A DNA stretch of 52,211 nt from an uncultured Anaerovibrio sp. (GTDB taxonomy: Bacteria > Bacillota > Negativicutes > Selenomonadales > Selenomonadaceae). The DNA is taken from NCBI GenBank assembly GCA_902786545.1, contig CADACU010000007.1, positions 1 to 52,211 on the forward strand, given 5' to 3'. Shown here in pieces: positions 34,956 to 44,078 of the stretch. Made by a program: the position numbers and the translations under genes. Positions within the stretch are counted from its first letter, which is position 1. Every line of letters begins with the position of its first letter. The notes beneath the pieces are model-generated. The model searched no databases. It was not told where the DNA came from and saw only the letters and a program-made list of their open reading frames with translations.

Positions 34956-36314
34956 ATGAATACAAATTTCAATCTGGGCAGTTTAATACTTCGGATGAAC
35001 CGCAGCATGGTGGTAGGGGGAAGCTTTGCCGCTGTTATCTTTATTGGGGCGGTGTTGCTTATGCTGCCTATTACTCATACTGAGGGGGGCTGGCTGCCCT
35101 TTGTGGATGCATTATTTACTGCCACATCGGCCACCTGCGTAGTCGGACTGGTAGTAGTCGATACCGGCACATATTTTAATCTGTTGGGGCAGTTGGTTAT
35201 TATCCTGCTTATTCAGATAGGTGGTGTAGGGGTAATGACCCTCACTACCATGATTATTCTGGGTATGGGTCAGAAAATGGGGTTAAAGGAAAAGCTTTTG
35301 ATGAATGAAGCCCTTGGGGCGGACGGCCCGGCGGGAGTTATTGGTCTGGCCAGACAGATTATTGGCTATACCTTGTGCATAGAGCTGTTATTTGGCACTA
35401 TTTTGGCTCTGCATTTTTATTTTAATGTGGGAATGGGGCTTCAATCCATATATTATGGTTATTGGCATTCAATTTCGGCATTTTGCAATGCCGGCTTTGA
35501 TTTGATGGGTAATTTCAACAGCTTTACGGCATTTCGGGGGGATTATGTCATCAATATTTGTATTATCCTGCTGATTACCTTGGGGGGTCTTGGCTTTATG
35601 GTTGAGGGGGATATCATCAAAAAGCGTTGCTGGCGGAAGTTGCGGCTTCAGTCCAAGGTGGTTTTGACCAGCTATTTTATCCTGTCCATCGGTGGCGCGT
35701 TTGTTATATGGCTATTTGAATATACCAATCCGGATACTTTGGCCAATCTGCCGGAGGGGGAGAAATTCCTGGCATCACTGTTTCAGTCTGTTACCGTTCG
35801 GACGGCCGGCTTTAATACCATAGATGCATCGTTGCTCAATGAAGATACCCTGCTGTTTTTGATGCTACTGATGTTCATTGGTGGAGCACCTGCATCCACA
35901 GCAGGTGGCATCAAGGTCACCACCTTTGCCGTAATAATTATGGCCTGTATTGCCCTTTTGCGGGGGAAAAAGGATGTGGTTATGTTCCGGCGCCGTATAA
36001 GTGAAGAGATTATTCATAAAAGTCTGGGAATTTTCGTATTATGTCTGTTGTGGCTGGGATTGGCCTTCTTCCTGTTGCTGTCCTTCGATAAGGGAGAAAA
36101 TCATTTTCATCTGGTTATGTGTGAGCTGTTCTCGGCTTTTGGTACAGTGGGCTTGGGGGTAAATATAACACCCCAGTGGGATGTATTCAGTAAATTGGTA
36201 CTGATTATGACTATGTTTATTGGCAGAATAGGTATTCTTACCTTTGTGATGGCATTTTTGGAAAAGAAGCCATCCAGTTTAAAGTATCCATATGAGGATA
36301 TGGTGATCGGATAA
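34956..36314 (+). CDS. Potassium uptake channel subunit, TrkH/KtrB family
   Basis: 452-residue K+ translocating membrane protein built of four M1-P-M2 repeats. The selectivity-filter stretches are visible: SATCVVGLVVVDTG, SAFCNAGFDLMG, VRTAGFNTID, and FSAFGTVGLGVNITP, each with the key Gly. An intervening GGAPASTAGGIKVTTFAV segment is the intramembrane gate region of KtrB. ATG 34956 follows AGGA by 11 bases; an ATG at 34944 in frame has no site. It pairs with the RCK subunit 12 bp downstream. Confidence 0.93.
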   Translation: MNTNFNLGSLILRMNRSMVVGGSFAAVIFIGAVLLMLPITHTEGGWLPFVDALFTATSATCVVGLVVVDTGTYFNLLGQLVIILLIQIGGVGVMTLTTMIILGMGQKMGLKEKLLMNEALGADGPAGVIGLARQIIGYTLCIELLFGTILALHFYFNVGMGLQSIYYGYWHSISAFCNAGFDLMGNFNSFTAFRGDYVINICIILLITLGGLGFMVEGDIIKKRCWRKLRLQSKVVLTSYFILSIGGAFVIWLFEYTNPDTLANLPEGEKFLASLFQSVTVRTAGFNTIDASLLNEDTLLFLMLLMFIGGAPASTAGGIKVTTFAVIIMACIALLRGKKDVVMFRRRISEEIIHKSLGIFVLCLLWLGLAFFLLLSFDKGENHFHLVMCELFSAFGTVGLGVNITPQWDVFSKLVLIMTMFIGRIGILTFVMAFLEKKPSSLKYPYEDMVIG

Positions 36315-36326
36315 GGAGAGCGGAAA

Positions 36327-36986
36327 ATGGCTGAAAAAAGACAATTTCTGGTGGCTGGTTTAGGAAGATTTGGGCGGAGTATCGCTCTGGCCTTGGAAGA
36401 ATTGGGATGCGATGTTATTGCCATAGATGCCAACGAGCAGACGGTACAGTCGTTAAGTGAGAATTTGACCTATGTGGTGTGTGGCAATGCCGCTGATGAA
36501 AAAGTGCTGCACGATTTGGGGGCCGCTTCCGTTGATGTGGCAATAATTGGTATGGGGGATATTCAGGGGAGTGTGCTCTGTACATTGATTTTAAAGGAAA
36601 TGGGCGTTAAAACAATTGTTGCGGTAGCCAACGATGATCTGCACGGCAAGACCCTGGAGAAAATCGGTGCAAATAAAATAATCTATCCGCAACGGGATAC
36701 GGCCCGTAGATTGGCTGCTCATCTGTATTCGGATAAAATTCTTGATTATATCGATGTGTCAGATGAAACGGCGTTAATCCGTCTGAAGGTGCCGGATGAG
36801 CTGATAGGAAAATCCCTTATTGAAGCCAACCTTAGGGCCAAGTACAATGTTTATGTTACCAGTATCAAGCGGGGACCGGAAAATATCGTTAATCCAAAGG
36901 CTGACGAGGTGTTTCAGACAGGGGACTATATGATTGTTTATGGGACAAAACACAGCATCGCGGTTATTGGTAAAGATTACGCGTAA
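36327..36986 (+). CDS. Potassium uptake regulatory subunit, TrkA/KtrA family
   Basis: A 219-residue cytosolic gating ring protein. RCK_N Rossmann fold with GLGRFGRSIALALEELGCDVIAIDANEQ (nucleotide binding) and VCGNAADEKVLHDLGA, ALIRLKVPDELIGKSLIEANLRAKYNVYV in the RCK_C domain. GGAGAG precedes the ATG. It forms an operon with the channel gene and is closed by a strong terminator. Confidence 0.94.
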   Translation: MAEKRQFLVAGLGRFGRSIALALEELGCDVIAIDANEQTVQSLSENLTYVVCGNAADEKVLHDLGAASVDVAIIGMGDIQGSVLCTLILKEMGVKTIVAVANDDLHGKTLEKIGANKIIYPQRDTARRLAAHLYSDKILDYIDVSDETALIRLKVPDELIGKSLIEANLRAKYNVYVTSIKRGPENIVNPKADEVFQTGDYMIVYGTKHSIAVIGKDYA

Positions 36987-36992
36987 GGCAGA

Positions 36993-37031
36993 AAAAATCG
37001 GCTATTCATTTTTGTTGAATAGCCGATTTTT
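36993..37031. terminator. Bidirectional terminator after trkA
   Basis: A perfect 16-bp stem AAAAATCGGCTATTCA / TGAATAGCCGATTTTT with a 7-base loop; serves the convergent gene too. Confidence 0.93.
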
Positions 37032-37042
37032 CATTTATCGAT

Positions 37043-38176
37043 TTATAGCTTTATAATAATATTCTTGGTATACATAAACTCAGCCACAATCAGGCACAGG
37101 ACCAGCCATAGTACTGTATACAGTAAAGTCGTGGCAAAGGCATTGGTTGCCACAAAAACATAATGATGATAAAGCCATGTGTAAAGTGGTTCGCCGTGAC
37201 TGGAAATGGTATACATCAGCGCAACACCGATTTCCGTCAGAAGGTAGATAAACAGCGGATTTCGACCAATGGCCTGAAATGGATGGAATAATGACTGAAA
37301 GAAACGGCTATCGGAGCGGGCTTCCACAAAGGCCAGCACCATTACATCAATTCCTGTTACAGTAAGGACATAGGGGGCGGTCCACAAAGGCTTGCTGACA
37401 ATTTCAACATAGCTCCACAAATAACCGGTTATCAAAAGAAACAGGCCGGTGGTAAACAGCTTTTTATGAATTTTATTTTTGGCAAAAATGGAAACCGGAT
37501 TATTTTTTAAAGTAAGTCCCACAATCATACCTATCAGAGCTGTTGCTGTGGCATTTATGGTCCCCCACAGACCTTCCGGGTCAAAGGGTTGGTTGAGATA
37601 TGTGTGGGCGGTACCCAAGGTGAGCTGGTCAATATAAATACTGATATTGGCCAATTCGTTGTATGGGTCAGCACCGTTGTATAAATGATAGGCAACAGTG
37701 GAAAATATCATTAAGGAAAAGGCTAATGGCCATAATAGTAGCTGGTGTGGCATAATTTTATAAATAATTGTACTGATGAAGTACACCAGGGCCAATCGTT
37801 GCAGTACCCCGAAAGGGCGATAGCTGGCAGTAACATCAGCTAAATATTGGGACAGACTGTAGTCCGTATGGGCCAAAACATTTAATAGGCCGGGTAAATG
37901 GTTCAGCAGCAGGCCCAACAGAAAAAGTATAATGGAACGGCGTAGCATTTTACCAAACCAGCCTGTGCCAGACAGTCCTTTGGAAAATATCATGGATACC
38001 CCCATGGTAAAGACAAAGCTGGGGAAAGCCATATCCAACAAGGTCAGTCCTTCCCAGTCCTTATGCAGCAGCTGGGGCATAGTGTAATTTGTATCCGGGG
38101 ACAAATTCCCCATAATCATAATGGCAATAGCCAGTCCCCGAAGTATATCAAGGGATACATACCGTGTAGTATTCAT
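37043..38176 (-). CDS. Membrane acyltransferase-like protein (DUF5009/COG4299, HGSNAT-related)
   Basis: A 377-residue polytopic protein with about ten membrane segments. The N-terminus RYVSLDILRGLAIAIMIMGN is the hallmark of the family related to heparan-alpha-glucosaminide N-acetyltransferase; LDMAFPSFVFTMGVSM and GVLQRLALVYFIS follow, with GRNPLFIYLLTEIG in the C-terminal half. Members are thought to move acetyl groups across the membrane to sugars, but the substrate here is unknown. AAAGGTG supports the ATG at 38176 rather than a GTG three codons earlier. It is monocistronic, convergent with trkA. Confidence 0.85.
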   Translation of the reverse strand: MNTTRYVSLDILRGLAIAIMIMGNLSPDTNYTMPQLLHKDWEGLTLLDMAFPSFVFTMGVSMIFSKGLSGTGWFGKMLRRSIILFLLGLLLNHLPGLLNVLAHTDYSLSQYLADVTASYRPFGVLQRLALVYFISTIIYKIMPHQLLLWPLAFSLMIFSTVAYHLYNGADPYNELANISIYIDQLTLGTAHTYLNQPFDPEGLWGTINATATALIGMIVGLTLKNNPVSIFAKNKIHKKLFTTGLFLLITGYLWSYVEIVSKPLWTAPYVLTVTGIDVMVLAFVEARSDSRFFQSLFHPFQAIGRNPLFIYLLTEIGVALMYTISSHGEPLYTWLYHHYVFVATNAFATTLLYTVLWLVLCLIVAEFMYTKNIIIKL

Positions 38177-38262
38177 CAGCAACACCTTTATTTTTTTAAG
38201 TCTTAAAATTTATAACGCATATCATTGTAGGTGAAATGGTAAAAAGTTGTTTGTTTTAGCTA

Positions 38263-38291
38263 TTTACTGTTGGAGAAAAATATAATATACT
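38263..38291 (+). promoter_or_regulatory. Possible promoter of the small HTH gene
   Basis: TTTACT (38263-38268), a 17-bp spacer, TATACT (38286-38291), in the divergent region with the acyltransferase gene. Modest match. Confidence 0.4.
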
Positions 38292-38330
38292 ATAGAAAAG
38301 TAGGACGAAGGTCCAAAGAAGGGAGTGAGA

Positions 38331-38585
38331 ATGATGTCGATGGTAAGTGATCGCCTTTTGGAAATTAGACGAGCCACTATGCCAGATGCTCCCCGCGCAG
38401 CATTTGCCGATTATATTGGGCTGGGACCAAAGGTGTACAGCCAATATGAAAGTGGTGAGGAGCGGGTACCATTGGCTATTATTTCCGAGATTTCAAGCAA
38501 AATTGGTCTCCCGGAGGAAATAGTAGACGGTACTGCACAGTTCGATGATTTTTACAAAAGTATTTGTAAGTTGCTGTTTCAGTAG
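38331..38585 (+). CDS. Small XRE-type helix-turn-helix protein
   Basis: An 84-residue protein. AFADYIGLGPKVYSQYESGEERVPLAIISEISSKIGL fits an XRE/Cro helix-turn-helix (recognition helix then the YESG-PL turn), so it probably binds DNA. No ligand domain. The ATG at 38331 is 6 bases after GAAGGGAG; an ATG at 38334 is equally possible. No clear partner gene, so the target is unknown; the divergent acyltransferase promoter is one possibility. Confidence 0.65.
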   Translation: MMSMVSDRLLEIRRATMPDAPRAAFADYIGLGPKVYSQYESGEERVPLAIISEISSKIGLPEEIVDGTAQFDDFYKSICKLLFQ

Positions 38586-38809
38586 AAACAAGCCGGCTTA
38601 TCATCGGTAAAACTCCTTTGGCTTTTCTCGTGGAGGGGAAAAGAAAGGAAAGGTTTTATTAAAATTTTATGTTTATTTCATAATTTTAGTATATTATTGT
38701 CTCAAGTTAAAGTGTTTACTAAAATCATTTTATCTTGGGATTTTTATTTTGTCTGTATTGAATGTTTATGTTATTATAGTTAAAAGATATTTGTTTGGGG
38801 GTGACCAGA

Positions 38810-39010
38810 TTGCGTATTGAGAAAGATTTCAGAAACAATCACCGTTTGCGGGAGTGGTTGGAAACTATGTCATGGGAGCATGAGACGGAGGAGCAGTTTT
38901 ACGAATGGTTGGAAAAGTTCTTTGAGGAAGGCAATCGGGTTTCTGTCAAAGGGGCAGCCTGTGATGTACAGGATTGTATTGATTTGTTCGAGTCTGACAA
39001 AGATACATAA
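38810..39010 (+). CDS. Small hypothetical protein
   Basis: A 66-residue acidic soluble protein, rich in Trp, Glu and Phe (REWLETMSWEHETEEQFYEWLEKFFEEG), ending in DVQDCIDLFES. No family recognised. The start is taken as TTG at 38810, with GGGGGTGA directly upstream; a TTG at 38795 would overlap that site. The preceding 224 bp (38586-38809) are AT-rich with no feature I can name. Coding status rests on the ribosome site and composition only. Confidence 0.45.
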   Translation: MRIEKDFRNNHRLREWLETMSWEHETEEQFYEWLEKFFEEGNRVSVKGAACDVQDCIDLFESDKDT

Positions 39011-39037
39011 AGATATGTATTGTTTTCATCAGTTTTA

Positions 39038-39066
39038 TTGAACTTGACAAATTAACAATGTATAAT
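39038..39066 (+). promoter_or_regulatory. Promoter of D-serine dehydratase with hairpin at the start site
   Basis: TTGAAC (39038-39043), a 17-bp spacer, TATAAT (39061-39066). A hairpin TAGCGTGG/CCACGCTA at 39069-39093 falls at the expected 5' end of the transcript and may protect it or act as an operator. Confidence 0.75.
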
Positions 39067-39133
39067 ACTAGCGTGGTATTTTGTGCCACGCTATTTGTAT
39101 GCAATAAAGTATATTGGAAAGGATGTTTATGTC

Positions 39134-40474
39134 ATGGAACTTGATAGCCTTTCATCCCTTGAAAAACGCGAAATATTGTTTAAAGATATTAAAAATGCCA
39201 TTGAGGTAGAGTGGATAAATACTTTCAAATTACCGAATGACGAGGCCATTATTCGTTCGACTCTTACCATGTCGGATGTTGATTCGGCGGAGGCCCGTTT
39301 GCGGCGATTTGCCCCGTTTATTCGGATGGCCTTCCCGGAAACTATTGAGGATAAAGGAATCATTGAATCACCGTTGGTGGAAGTGCCGGATTTGAAAAAA
39401 GCCCTTAACAGCTCCAAGCTTGATGCCAATATTCGCGGCAAACTGTATATGAAGCTGGATAATGAGCTGCCGGTGGCCGGTTCAGTGAAGGCCAGAGGTG
39501 GTATCTATGAGGTTTTGAAGCATACCGAGGAATTGGCTGTTAAGGGTGGCGTCATTGACAGCTATGAGGATGATTACTGTAAGCTGGCCAGCCCGGCCGG
39601 CAAGGCTTTTTTTGCAACGAAAAAGCTGCAGGTGGGTTCCACCGGAAATTTAGGCTTGAGTATCGGTATAAGCGGTGCCGCCATCGGCTATGAAACTATT
39701 GTGCATATGTCTTCCGATGCGGCAGAATGGAAAAAAGAGCTGCTGCGCAGCAAAGGCGTGCGGGTAGTGGAATATGGTGGTGATTATACCGAGGCAGTAG
39801 CCAATGGTCGGGCGGATTCAGCCAATGACCCGGACAGTTATTTCATTGATGATGAAAACTCCACGGATTTGTTCCTGGGGTATGCAGTGGCGGCCAAGCG
39901 TCTGCAGAAGCAGCTGCGGCAACAACATATTACCGTTGACAAGGAGCATCCGTTATTTGTGTATATCCCCTGTGGAGTGGGGGGAGCACCGGGAGGAATA
40001 ACCTTCGGTCTGCGGCAGTTTTTGGGCAACCATGTTCATTGCTTTTTTGTGGAGCCAACTCAGGCTCCTTGTATGTTACTGGGTATGGTGACCGGTCTGT
40101 ACAATAATATTTCTGTTCAGGATATCGGTCTTTCGGGCAAGACCTGCGCAGATGGGTTGGCTGTAGGGCGCCCATCGGCTTTTGTGGGGGATTTCATTAA
40201 GCCTTTCCTGTCGGGAATAATAACCGTTAAGGACAAGCGTCTGTTTGAGTATATGCGCCTTTTATGGAATTCCGAAAGGATTTTTATTGAGCCAAGCTCA
40301 TGTGCGGCTATTCACGGACCATATGCCATGACTCATTCCAGTGAGATGGCAGATTATTGCTATGACAATAAGCTGAACCGTAATATGGATAATGCTACCC
40401 ATATTATTTGGGCAACTGGTGGCAGTTTGGTACCGGAGGATATCCGCCAGGAAATGCTGGCAAAAAGGGTATAA
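39134..40474 (+). CDS. dsdA: D-serine dehydratase
   Basis: PLP enzyme that deaminates D-serine to pyruvate and ammonia. The 446-residue product is close to E. coli DsdA in length. Seen: LKLDNELPVAGSVKARGG-type motif with the PLP lysine K119, GSTGNLGLSIGISGAAIGY (phosphate loop), PCGVGGAPGGITFGL, and GLSGKTCADGLAVGRPS. The ATG at 39134 lies 10 bases after GGAAAGGA; 17 further upstream codons are open but have no ribosome site. No permease or LysR regulator (dsdX, dsdC) is next to it. Confidence 0.93.
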   Translation: MELDSLSSLEKREILFKDIKNAIEVEWINTFKLPNDEAIIRSTLTMSDVDSAEARLRRFAPFIRMAFPETIEDKGIIESPLVEVPDLKKALNSSKLDANIRGKLYMKLDNELPVAGSVKARGGIYEVLKHTEELAVKGGVIDSYEDDYCKLASPAGKAFFATKKLQVGSTGNLGLSIGISGAAIGYETIVHMSSDAAEWKKELLRSKGVRVVEYGGDYTEAVANGRADSANDPDSYFIDDENSTDLFLGYAVAAKRLQKQLRQQHITVDKEHPLFVYIPCGVGGAPGGITFGLRQFLGNHVHCFFVEPTQAPCMLLGMVTGLYNNISVQDIGLSGKTCADGLAVGRPSAFVGDFIKPFLSGIITVKDKRLFEYMRLLWNSERIFIEPSSCAAIHGPYAMTHSSEMADYCYDNKLNRNMDNATHIIWATGGSLVPEDIRQEMLAKRV

Positions 40475-40490
40475 TGTTAAAACTTATCCG

Positions 40491-40536
40491 TCGGCCTGAT
40501 GGTGCGGATACCTTCCCTAAGGGAAGACTGAATAAT
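40491..40536 (-). repeat. Intergenic palindromic repeat, family 2 (degenerate)
   Basis: Minus strand reads CTTCCCTTAGGGAAGG, a spacer with TATCCGCACC, then GACGGATAAGTT. It fits the family plan with a decayed second hairpin. Located between dsdA and the hydrogenase genes. Confidence 0.6.
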
Positions 40537-40557
40537 ACTTGATTTGGAGCTGGAAAA

Positions 40558-42546
40558 ATGGATTTTATGTTAATTTCCCTGCTGATTTATCTCGTGGGAA
40601 CTGTAACGATTGTTTGGCCAAAACGGACCGAGCTGGCGGCCCATTATTTTGGGATGATTTGCTCAGTAGTGGCCAGCGGATTGGTGGCGTATTCCGCCTT
40701 GATGTATCTGCTGTTTCCGTCCGGTAGCTGGCTTGTTGATACATATTGGGGCAGTTATTCACTGCAGGCTGATGCGTGGAGCAGTGCGTTTTTGCTGCTT
40801 ACCGGTGTGGCCGGGGTAATAATTAGTATTTATGCGATGGATTATGCCCGTGGGTATCTGGGCCACCGTATCAGACTGTTAAGTGGTCTGTGGAATTTAT
40901 TTCTGCTGTCCATTGTGGCTGTGCTGATTTCCGGTGATGCCTTTACTTTTATTGTGTCTTGGGAAATTATGGCCCTGGTGTCATTTTTGTTGGTAAATCA
41001 CGAAGCAGGGAAGAAGAAGACGGTCAGTGCGGCGTATCAGTATATGGTAATGACCCATATTGGTACGGCGGCTATTATGGTGGCTTTTTATCTTATCGGC
41101 AGCCATTCCCTGAGTTTCTCGTTTGGGGATATGGCCAACAATAATTTAAACGGCTTTATGAAGGATGTGGCCTTTCTCTGTGCTTTCTTGGGCTTTGCCT
41201 TAAAATCCGGTCTTATGCCGCTGCATATTTGGCTTCCTAACGCTCATCCGGCAGCGCCAAGCCATGTATCAGCCCTGATGAGTGGTGTTATGCTGAAGGT
41301 GGCCCTGTACGGTTTCGGCCGATTTGCCTTCCAGTTTATTGGTATGGATGTGTTCTGGCATGGGCTGATTGTTATGGTAATTGGCTTGATTTCCGCTTTC
41401 CTTGGGGTGCTGTATGCCACCATGGAAGTGGATATGAAACGAATTTTGGCATATTCCTCCGTGGAAAATATGGGGATTATTTTTTCGGCCTTTGGCTGTG
41501 GAATGGTGCTGTACGCTATGCAGCTTCATTCTATATGCGTTATTGCTTTTACGGCGGCCTTGGTTCACGCGGTGAGCCATAGTCTGATGAAGGGCTTGCT
41601 CTTTATGAGTGCCGGTTCGGTAATGCACGCTACAGGCAGCAAGAATATTGAATTGATGGGGGGGCTTATTAAGAAGATGCCTTATACAGCCCTGTTCACC
41701 CTGATTGGTTCGATGTCCTTGTCATCTCTGCCGTTTACCAGCGGTCTGGTAGGGGAATGGCTTACTCTGCAAAGCTTTATTACGCTGGCGCAGCAGGCCG
41801 GCAATCCGGAGCTTAGATTACTGGTTATCTTTGCCTTCGTTATGCTGGGACTCACCGGCGCCACGGCGCTGGGCTGTTTCGTCAGAATGTATGGTACGGC
41901 CTTTTTGGGCAGGGCACGGTCCAATATTGTGGATAAAGCCCACGAAATGCCGGTATTTATGCTGGTAGGGATGGGCCTTGAAGCGGTGCTTATTGTGGCC
42001 ATTGGTGTAATGCCGGATATTTTGGTAAATATTATGCAGCAGATTTTTTCCGGTTTTGCAGTGGTGTCTATGGGCACGCCGCTGGGCATCATCTGGGGTG
42101 GCAGCGGTCACTATGCGATTTATAGCCCGGGAATTATTTTCGCCGTATTTGTTTTAATGGGGTTGTTTATGGTGGCAGCTTTGTATCGGTCAGGTACCTT
42201 TGTGAGAAAGGATGTTACCTGGAACTGCGGCACAGTGCCAACCAGCCGTCAGCAATATTCGGCTACCGGCTTTAGCAAACCGTTGCGGCGGGCCTTCGAG
42301 GATATTCTCACTCCGAAGCGTCGGCTGACTTATTTGCGCAAGGAGCATGCTTATTTTGGCCGCAAGCTCCGATATGATCTGGAAATTCCTGATCTGTTCA
42401 ATGATAAGCTGTATAAGCCTATTCAGCAGTTGATGATAAATTATTCCTCCGCTTTCCATAGAGTGCAGGAGGGAAGTGTAAGCATTTATATCGGCTATAC
42501 TATGATAGCTATGATTGTGGTACTGATTTGGGGGGTATTGTTATAA
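40558..42546 (+). CDS. hyfB: Hydrogenase-4 antiporter-like membrane subunit HyfB
   Basis: A 662-residue NuoL/MrpA-like subunit with about 15 membrane segments, expected to move protons or sodium. Seen: FTFIVSWEIMALVSFLLVNHE with the conserved Glu, GFALKSGLMPLHIWLPNAHPAAPSHVSALMSG with the conserved Lys, EVDMKRILAYSSVENMGIIF, and AVSHSLMKGLLFMSAGSVMHATGS. A long C-terminal cytoplasmic stretch (TPKRRLTYLRKE) precedes a last helix. First gene of a six-gene tightly packed operon; the stop overlaps the hyfC ATG by one base. Confidence 0.92.
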   Translation: MDFMLISLLIYLVGTVTIVWPKRTELAAHYFGMICSVVASGLVAYSALMYLLFPSGSWLVDTYWGSYSLQADAWSSAFLLLTGVAGVIISIYAMDYARGYLGHRIRLLSGLWNLFLLSIVAVLISGDAFTFIVSWEIMALVSFLLVNHEAGKKKTVSAAYQYMVMTHIGTAAIMVAFYLIGSHSLSFSFGDMANNNLNGFMKDVAFLCAFLGFALKSGLMPLHIWLPNAHPAAPSHVSALMSGVMLKVALYGFGRFAFQFIGMDVFWHGLIVMVIGLISAFLGVLYATMEVDMKRILAYSSVENMGIIFSAFGCGMVLYAMQLHSICVIAFTAALVHAVSHSLMKGLLFMSAGSVMHATGSKNIELMGGLIKKMPYTALFTLIGSMSLSSLPFTSGLVGEWLTLQSFITLAQQAGNPELRLLVIFAFVMLGLTGATALGCFVRMYGTAFLGRARSNIVDKAHEMPVFMLVGMGLEAVLIVAIGVMPDILVNIMQQIFSGFAVVSMGTPLGIIWGGSGHYAIYSPGIIFAVFVLMGLFMVAALYRSGTFVRKDVTWNCGTVPTSRQQYSATGFSKPLRRAFEDILTPKRRLTYLRKEHAYFGRKLRYDLEIPDLFNDKLYKPIQQLMINYSSAFHRVQEGSVSIYIGYTMIAMIVVLIWGVLL

Positions 42547-43430
42547 TGGAAACTTTAATGACAAGCCTGGGCCTGAATTTGGTACAGGGCTTATTGCTGC
42601 TGGTATTTGCCCCATTGGTGGCGGGGATTATCAATAAGACCAAGGCTTTTTTGCAGAAGAGAAAAGGTGCCAGCATTTTTCAGGAATATTTTGATATCTG
42701 TAAATGGTGGAAAAAGGCCACGGTGCTTACCCCATATACCAGTGTTATTTTCGTATTGGCACCAGTGGTGTATTTTATGACCAGCCTGTTTGCGGCTACC
42801 ATGGTACCGGGCTTTTTGACCGGCCAGTTCAGTGTAGGCGATGCCTTTGTTTTTGTGTATATTTTAGCCTTGGGCCGGTTCTTTATGACCCTTTCCTCCA
42901 TGGATGCGGCTACTTCCTTTGGTGGTATGGGTGGTTCCCGCGAGGTTTATATTTCTGTATTGGTTGAGCCGGCCATTATGTTGGCTATCCTGATTAACAG
43001 TATTCGGTACCATTCAACTACCTTGTCCAGCATGGTGATTGATTATGATGGGGCGTATTTTACTATTTCGGCGGTACTGGCCTGCATTGCCTTTTTCCTG
43101 GTTATGCTGGCAGAAAACAGCCGCCTGCCGGTGGATAACCCGGATACCCATCTGGAGCTTACCATGATTCATGAGGGCATGACCCTGGAATATTCCGGTA
43201 AGCTGTTATCCCTTATCCATTTGGGCAGTTTTTTGAAAATCATTGTTTTCCTTACTATGTTTGGGGCTCTCTATGTGCCAATCAATATTCCATTGGCGGT
43301 AAAGATTTTGCTGGGAGCCATTATCATTGGTATTGTGGAAACCCTTAACAATAAGATGCGCCTGTTTAAGGTGCGGGTATATCTGGGAGCCGCATTAGTG
43401 TTGCTTTTGCTGGCTATCATTGCGGAATAG
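42546..43430 (+). CDS. hyfC: Hydrogenase-4 membrane anchor HyfC (NuoH-like)
   Basis: A 294-residue NuoH/HycD-type membrane subunit that seats the soluble hydrogenase arm. Seen: an early RKGASIFQEYFDICKWWKK, MDAATSFGGMGGSREVYISVLVEPAIML, and LAENSRLPVDNPDTHLELTMIHEGMTLEYSG, the family signature. GGGGGTATTG inside hyfB serves as ribosome site. Five open codons upstream of the ATG are not needed. Confidence 0.93.
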   Translation: METLMTSLGLNLVQGLLLLVFAPLVAGIINKTKAFLQKRKGASIFQEYFDICKWWKKATVLTPYTSVIFVLAPVVYFMTSLFAATMVPGFLTGQFSVGDAFVFVYILALGRFFMTLSSMDAATSFGGMGGSREVYISVLVEPAIMLAILINSIRYHSTTLSSMVIDYDGAYFTISAVLACIAFFLVMLAENSRLPVDNPDTHLELTMIHEGMTLEYSGKLLSLIHLGSFLKIIVFLTMFGALYVPINIPLAVKILLGAIIIGIVETLNNKMRLFKVRVYLGAALVLLLLAIIAE

Positions 43431-43445
43431 GGAGGTCACCAAATA

Positions 43446-44075
43446 ATGGAATATTTAGTAGTTTTCTTGGTTCTGGTGGTTTTCCTTCAGACCAGAATAA
43501 CGGACTTGAAACGGGCAGTTATATGTCTGGGCAGCCAGTCCTTTATAATTGCGATTGCCTGCTTTGTGTTGGGATTATCCAACAGTCAGGGCATTCACGC
43601 CATCTTGCCGGGAGTTCTTACCCTTATTGTCAAGGTGCTGTTCATTCCGGGGGCAGTTTATCGACTGGTGGGCAAGCTGAAAAATGAGCGGGAAATTCTG
43701 TCGGCCAGCAATGTTAATTATTCCACCATGGCTGCGGCCCTGTTTTTGGTTTTGGGCTATGTAATAGTTGAGCGGCTGTTGCCTGGGTCGGCTGGCCGGG
43801 ATATTATTGCAGCGTCTATTTTGATGATAATGACCGGCCTTTCACTGATGGTGCTACGTAAGAGAGCTATCATTCAGATTGTAGGGCTTATTACTTTGGA
43901 AAACGGTATATACCTGCTGGGCCTTTTGATGACGGAGGGCTTGCCACTGGTGGTAGAGCTGGGTGTATTCCTCGATGTGTTGATTGCTGTAGTCGTGCTG
44001 GTTATTTTGACATCAAGGATGAGACTTTCCTTTATGACAACTGATACCAGTGTAATGAAAAAACTGAAGGGGTAA
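43446..44075 (+). CDS. hyfE: Hydrogenase-4 membrane subunit HyfE
   Basis: A 209-residue subunit with about seven membrane segments, NuoK-like. Seen: GIHAILPGVLTLIVKVLFIPGAVYRLV and VGLITLENGIYLLGLLMTEGLPLVVELGVFLDVLIAVVVL, with the buried Glu residues typical of NuoK. GGGAGGTC precedes the ATG. 3 bp before hyfF. Confidence 0.9.
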   Translation: MEYLVVFLVLVVFLQTRITDLKRAVICLGSQSFIIAIACFVLGLSNSQGIHAILPGVLTLIVKVLFIPGAVYRLVGKLKNEREILSASNVNYSTMAAALFLVLGYVIVERLLPGSAGRDIIAASILMIMTGLSLMVLRKRAIIQIVGLITLENGIYLLGLLMTEGLPLVVELGVFLDVLIAVVVLVILTSRMRLSFMTTDTSVMKKLKG

Positions 44076-44078
44076 AAA

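Noticed and set aside
38586-38809. Possible gene or structured RNA in the gap before the small gene at 38810
   Set aside because: Only AT-rich sequence with a loose purine/pyrimidine stem around 38615-38655; nothing that can be supported.
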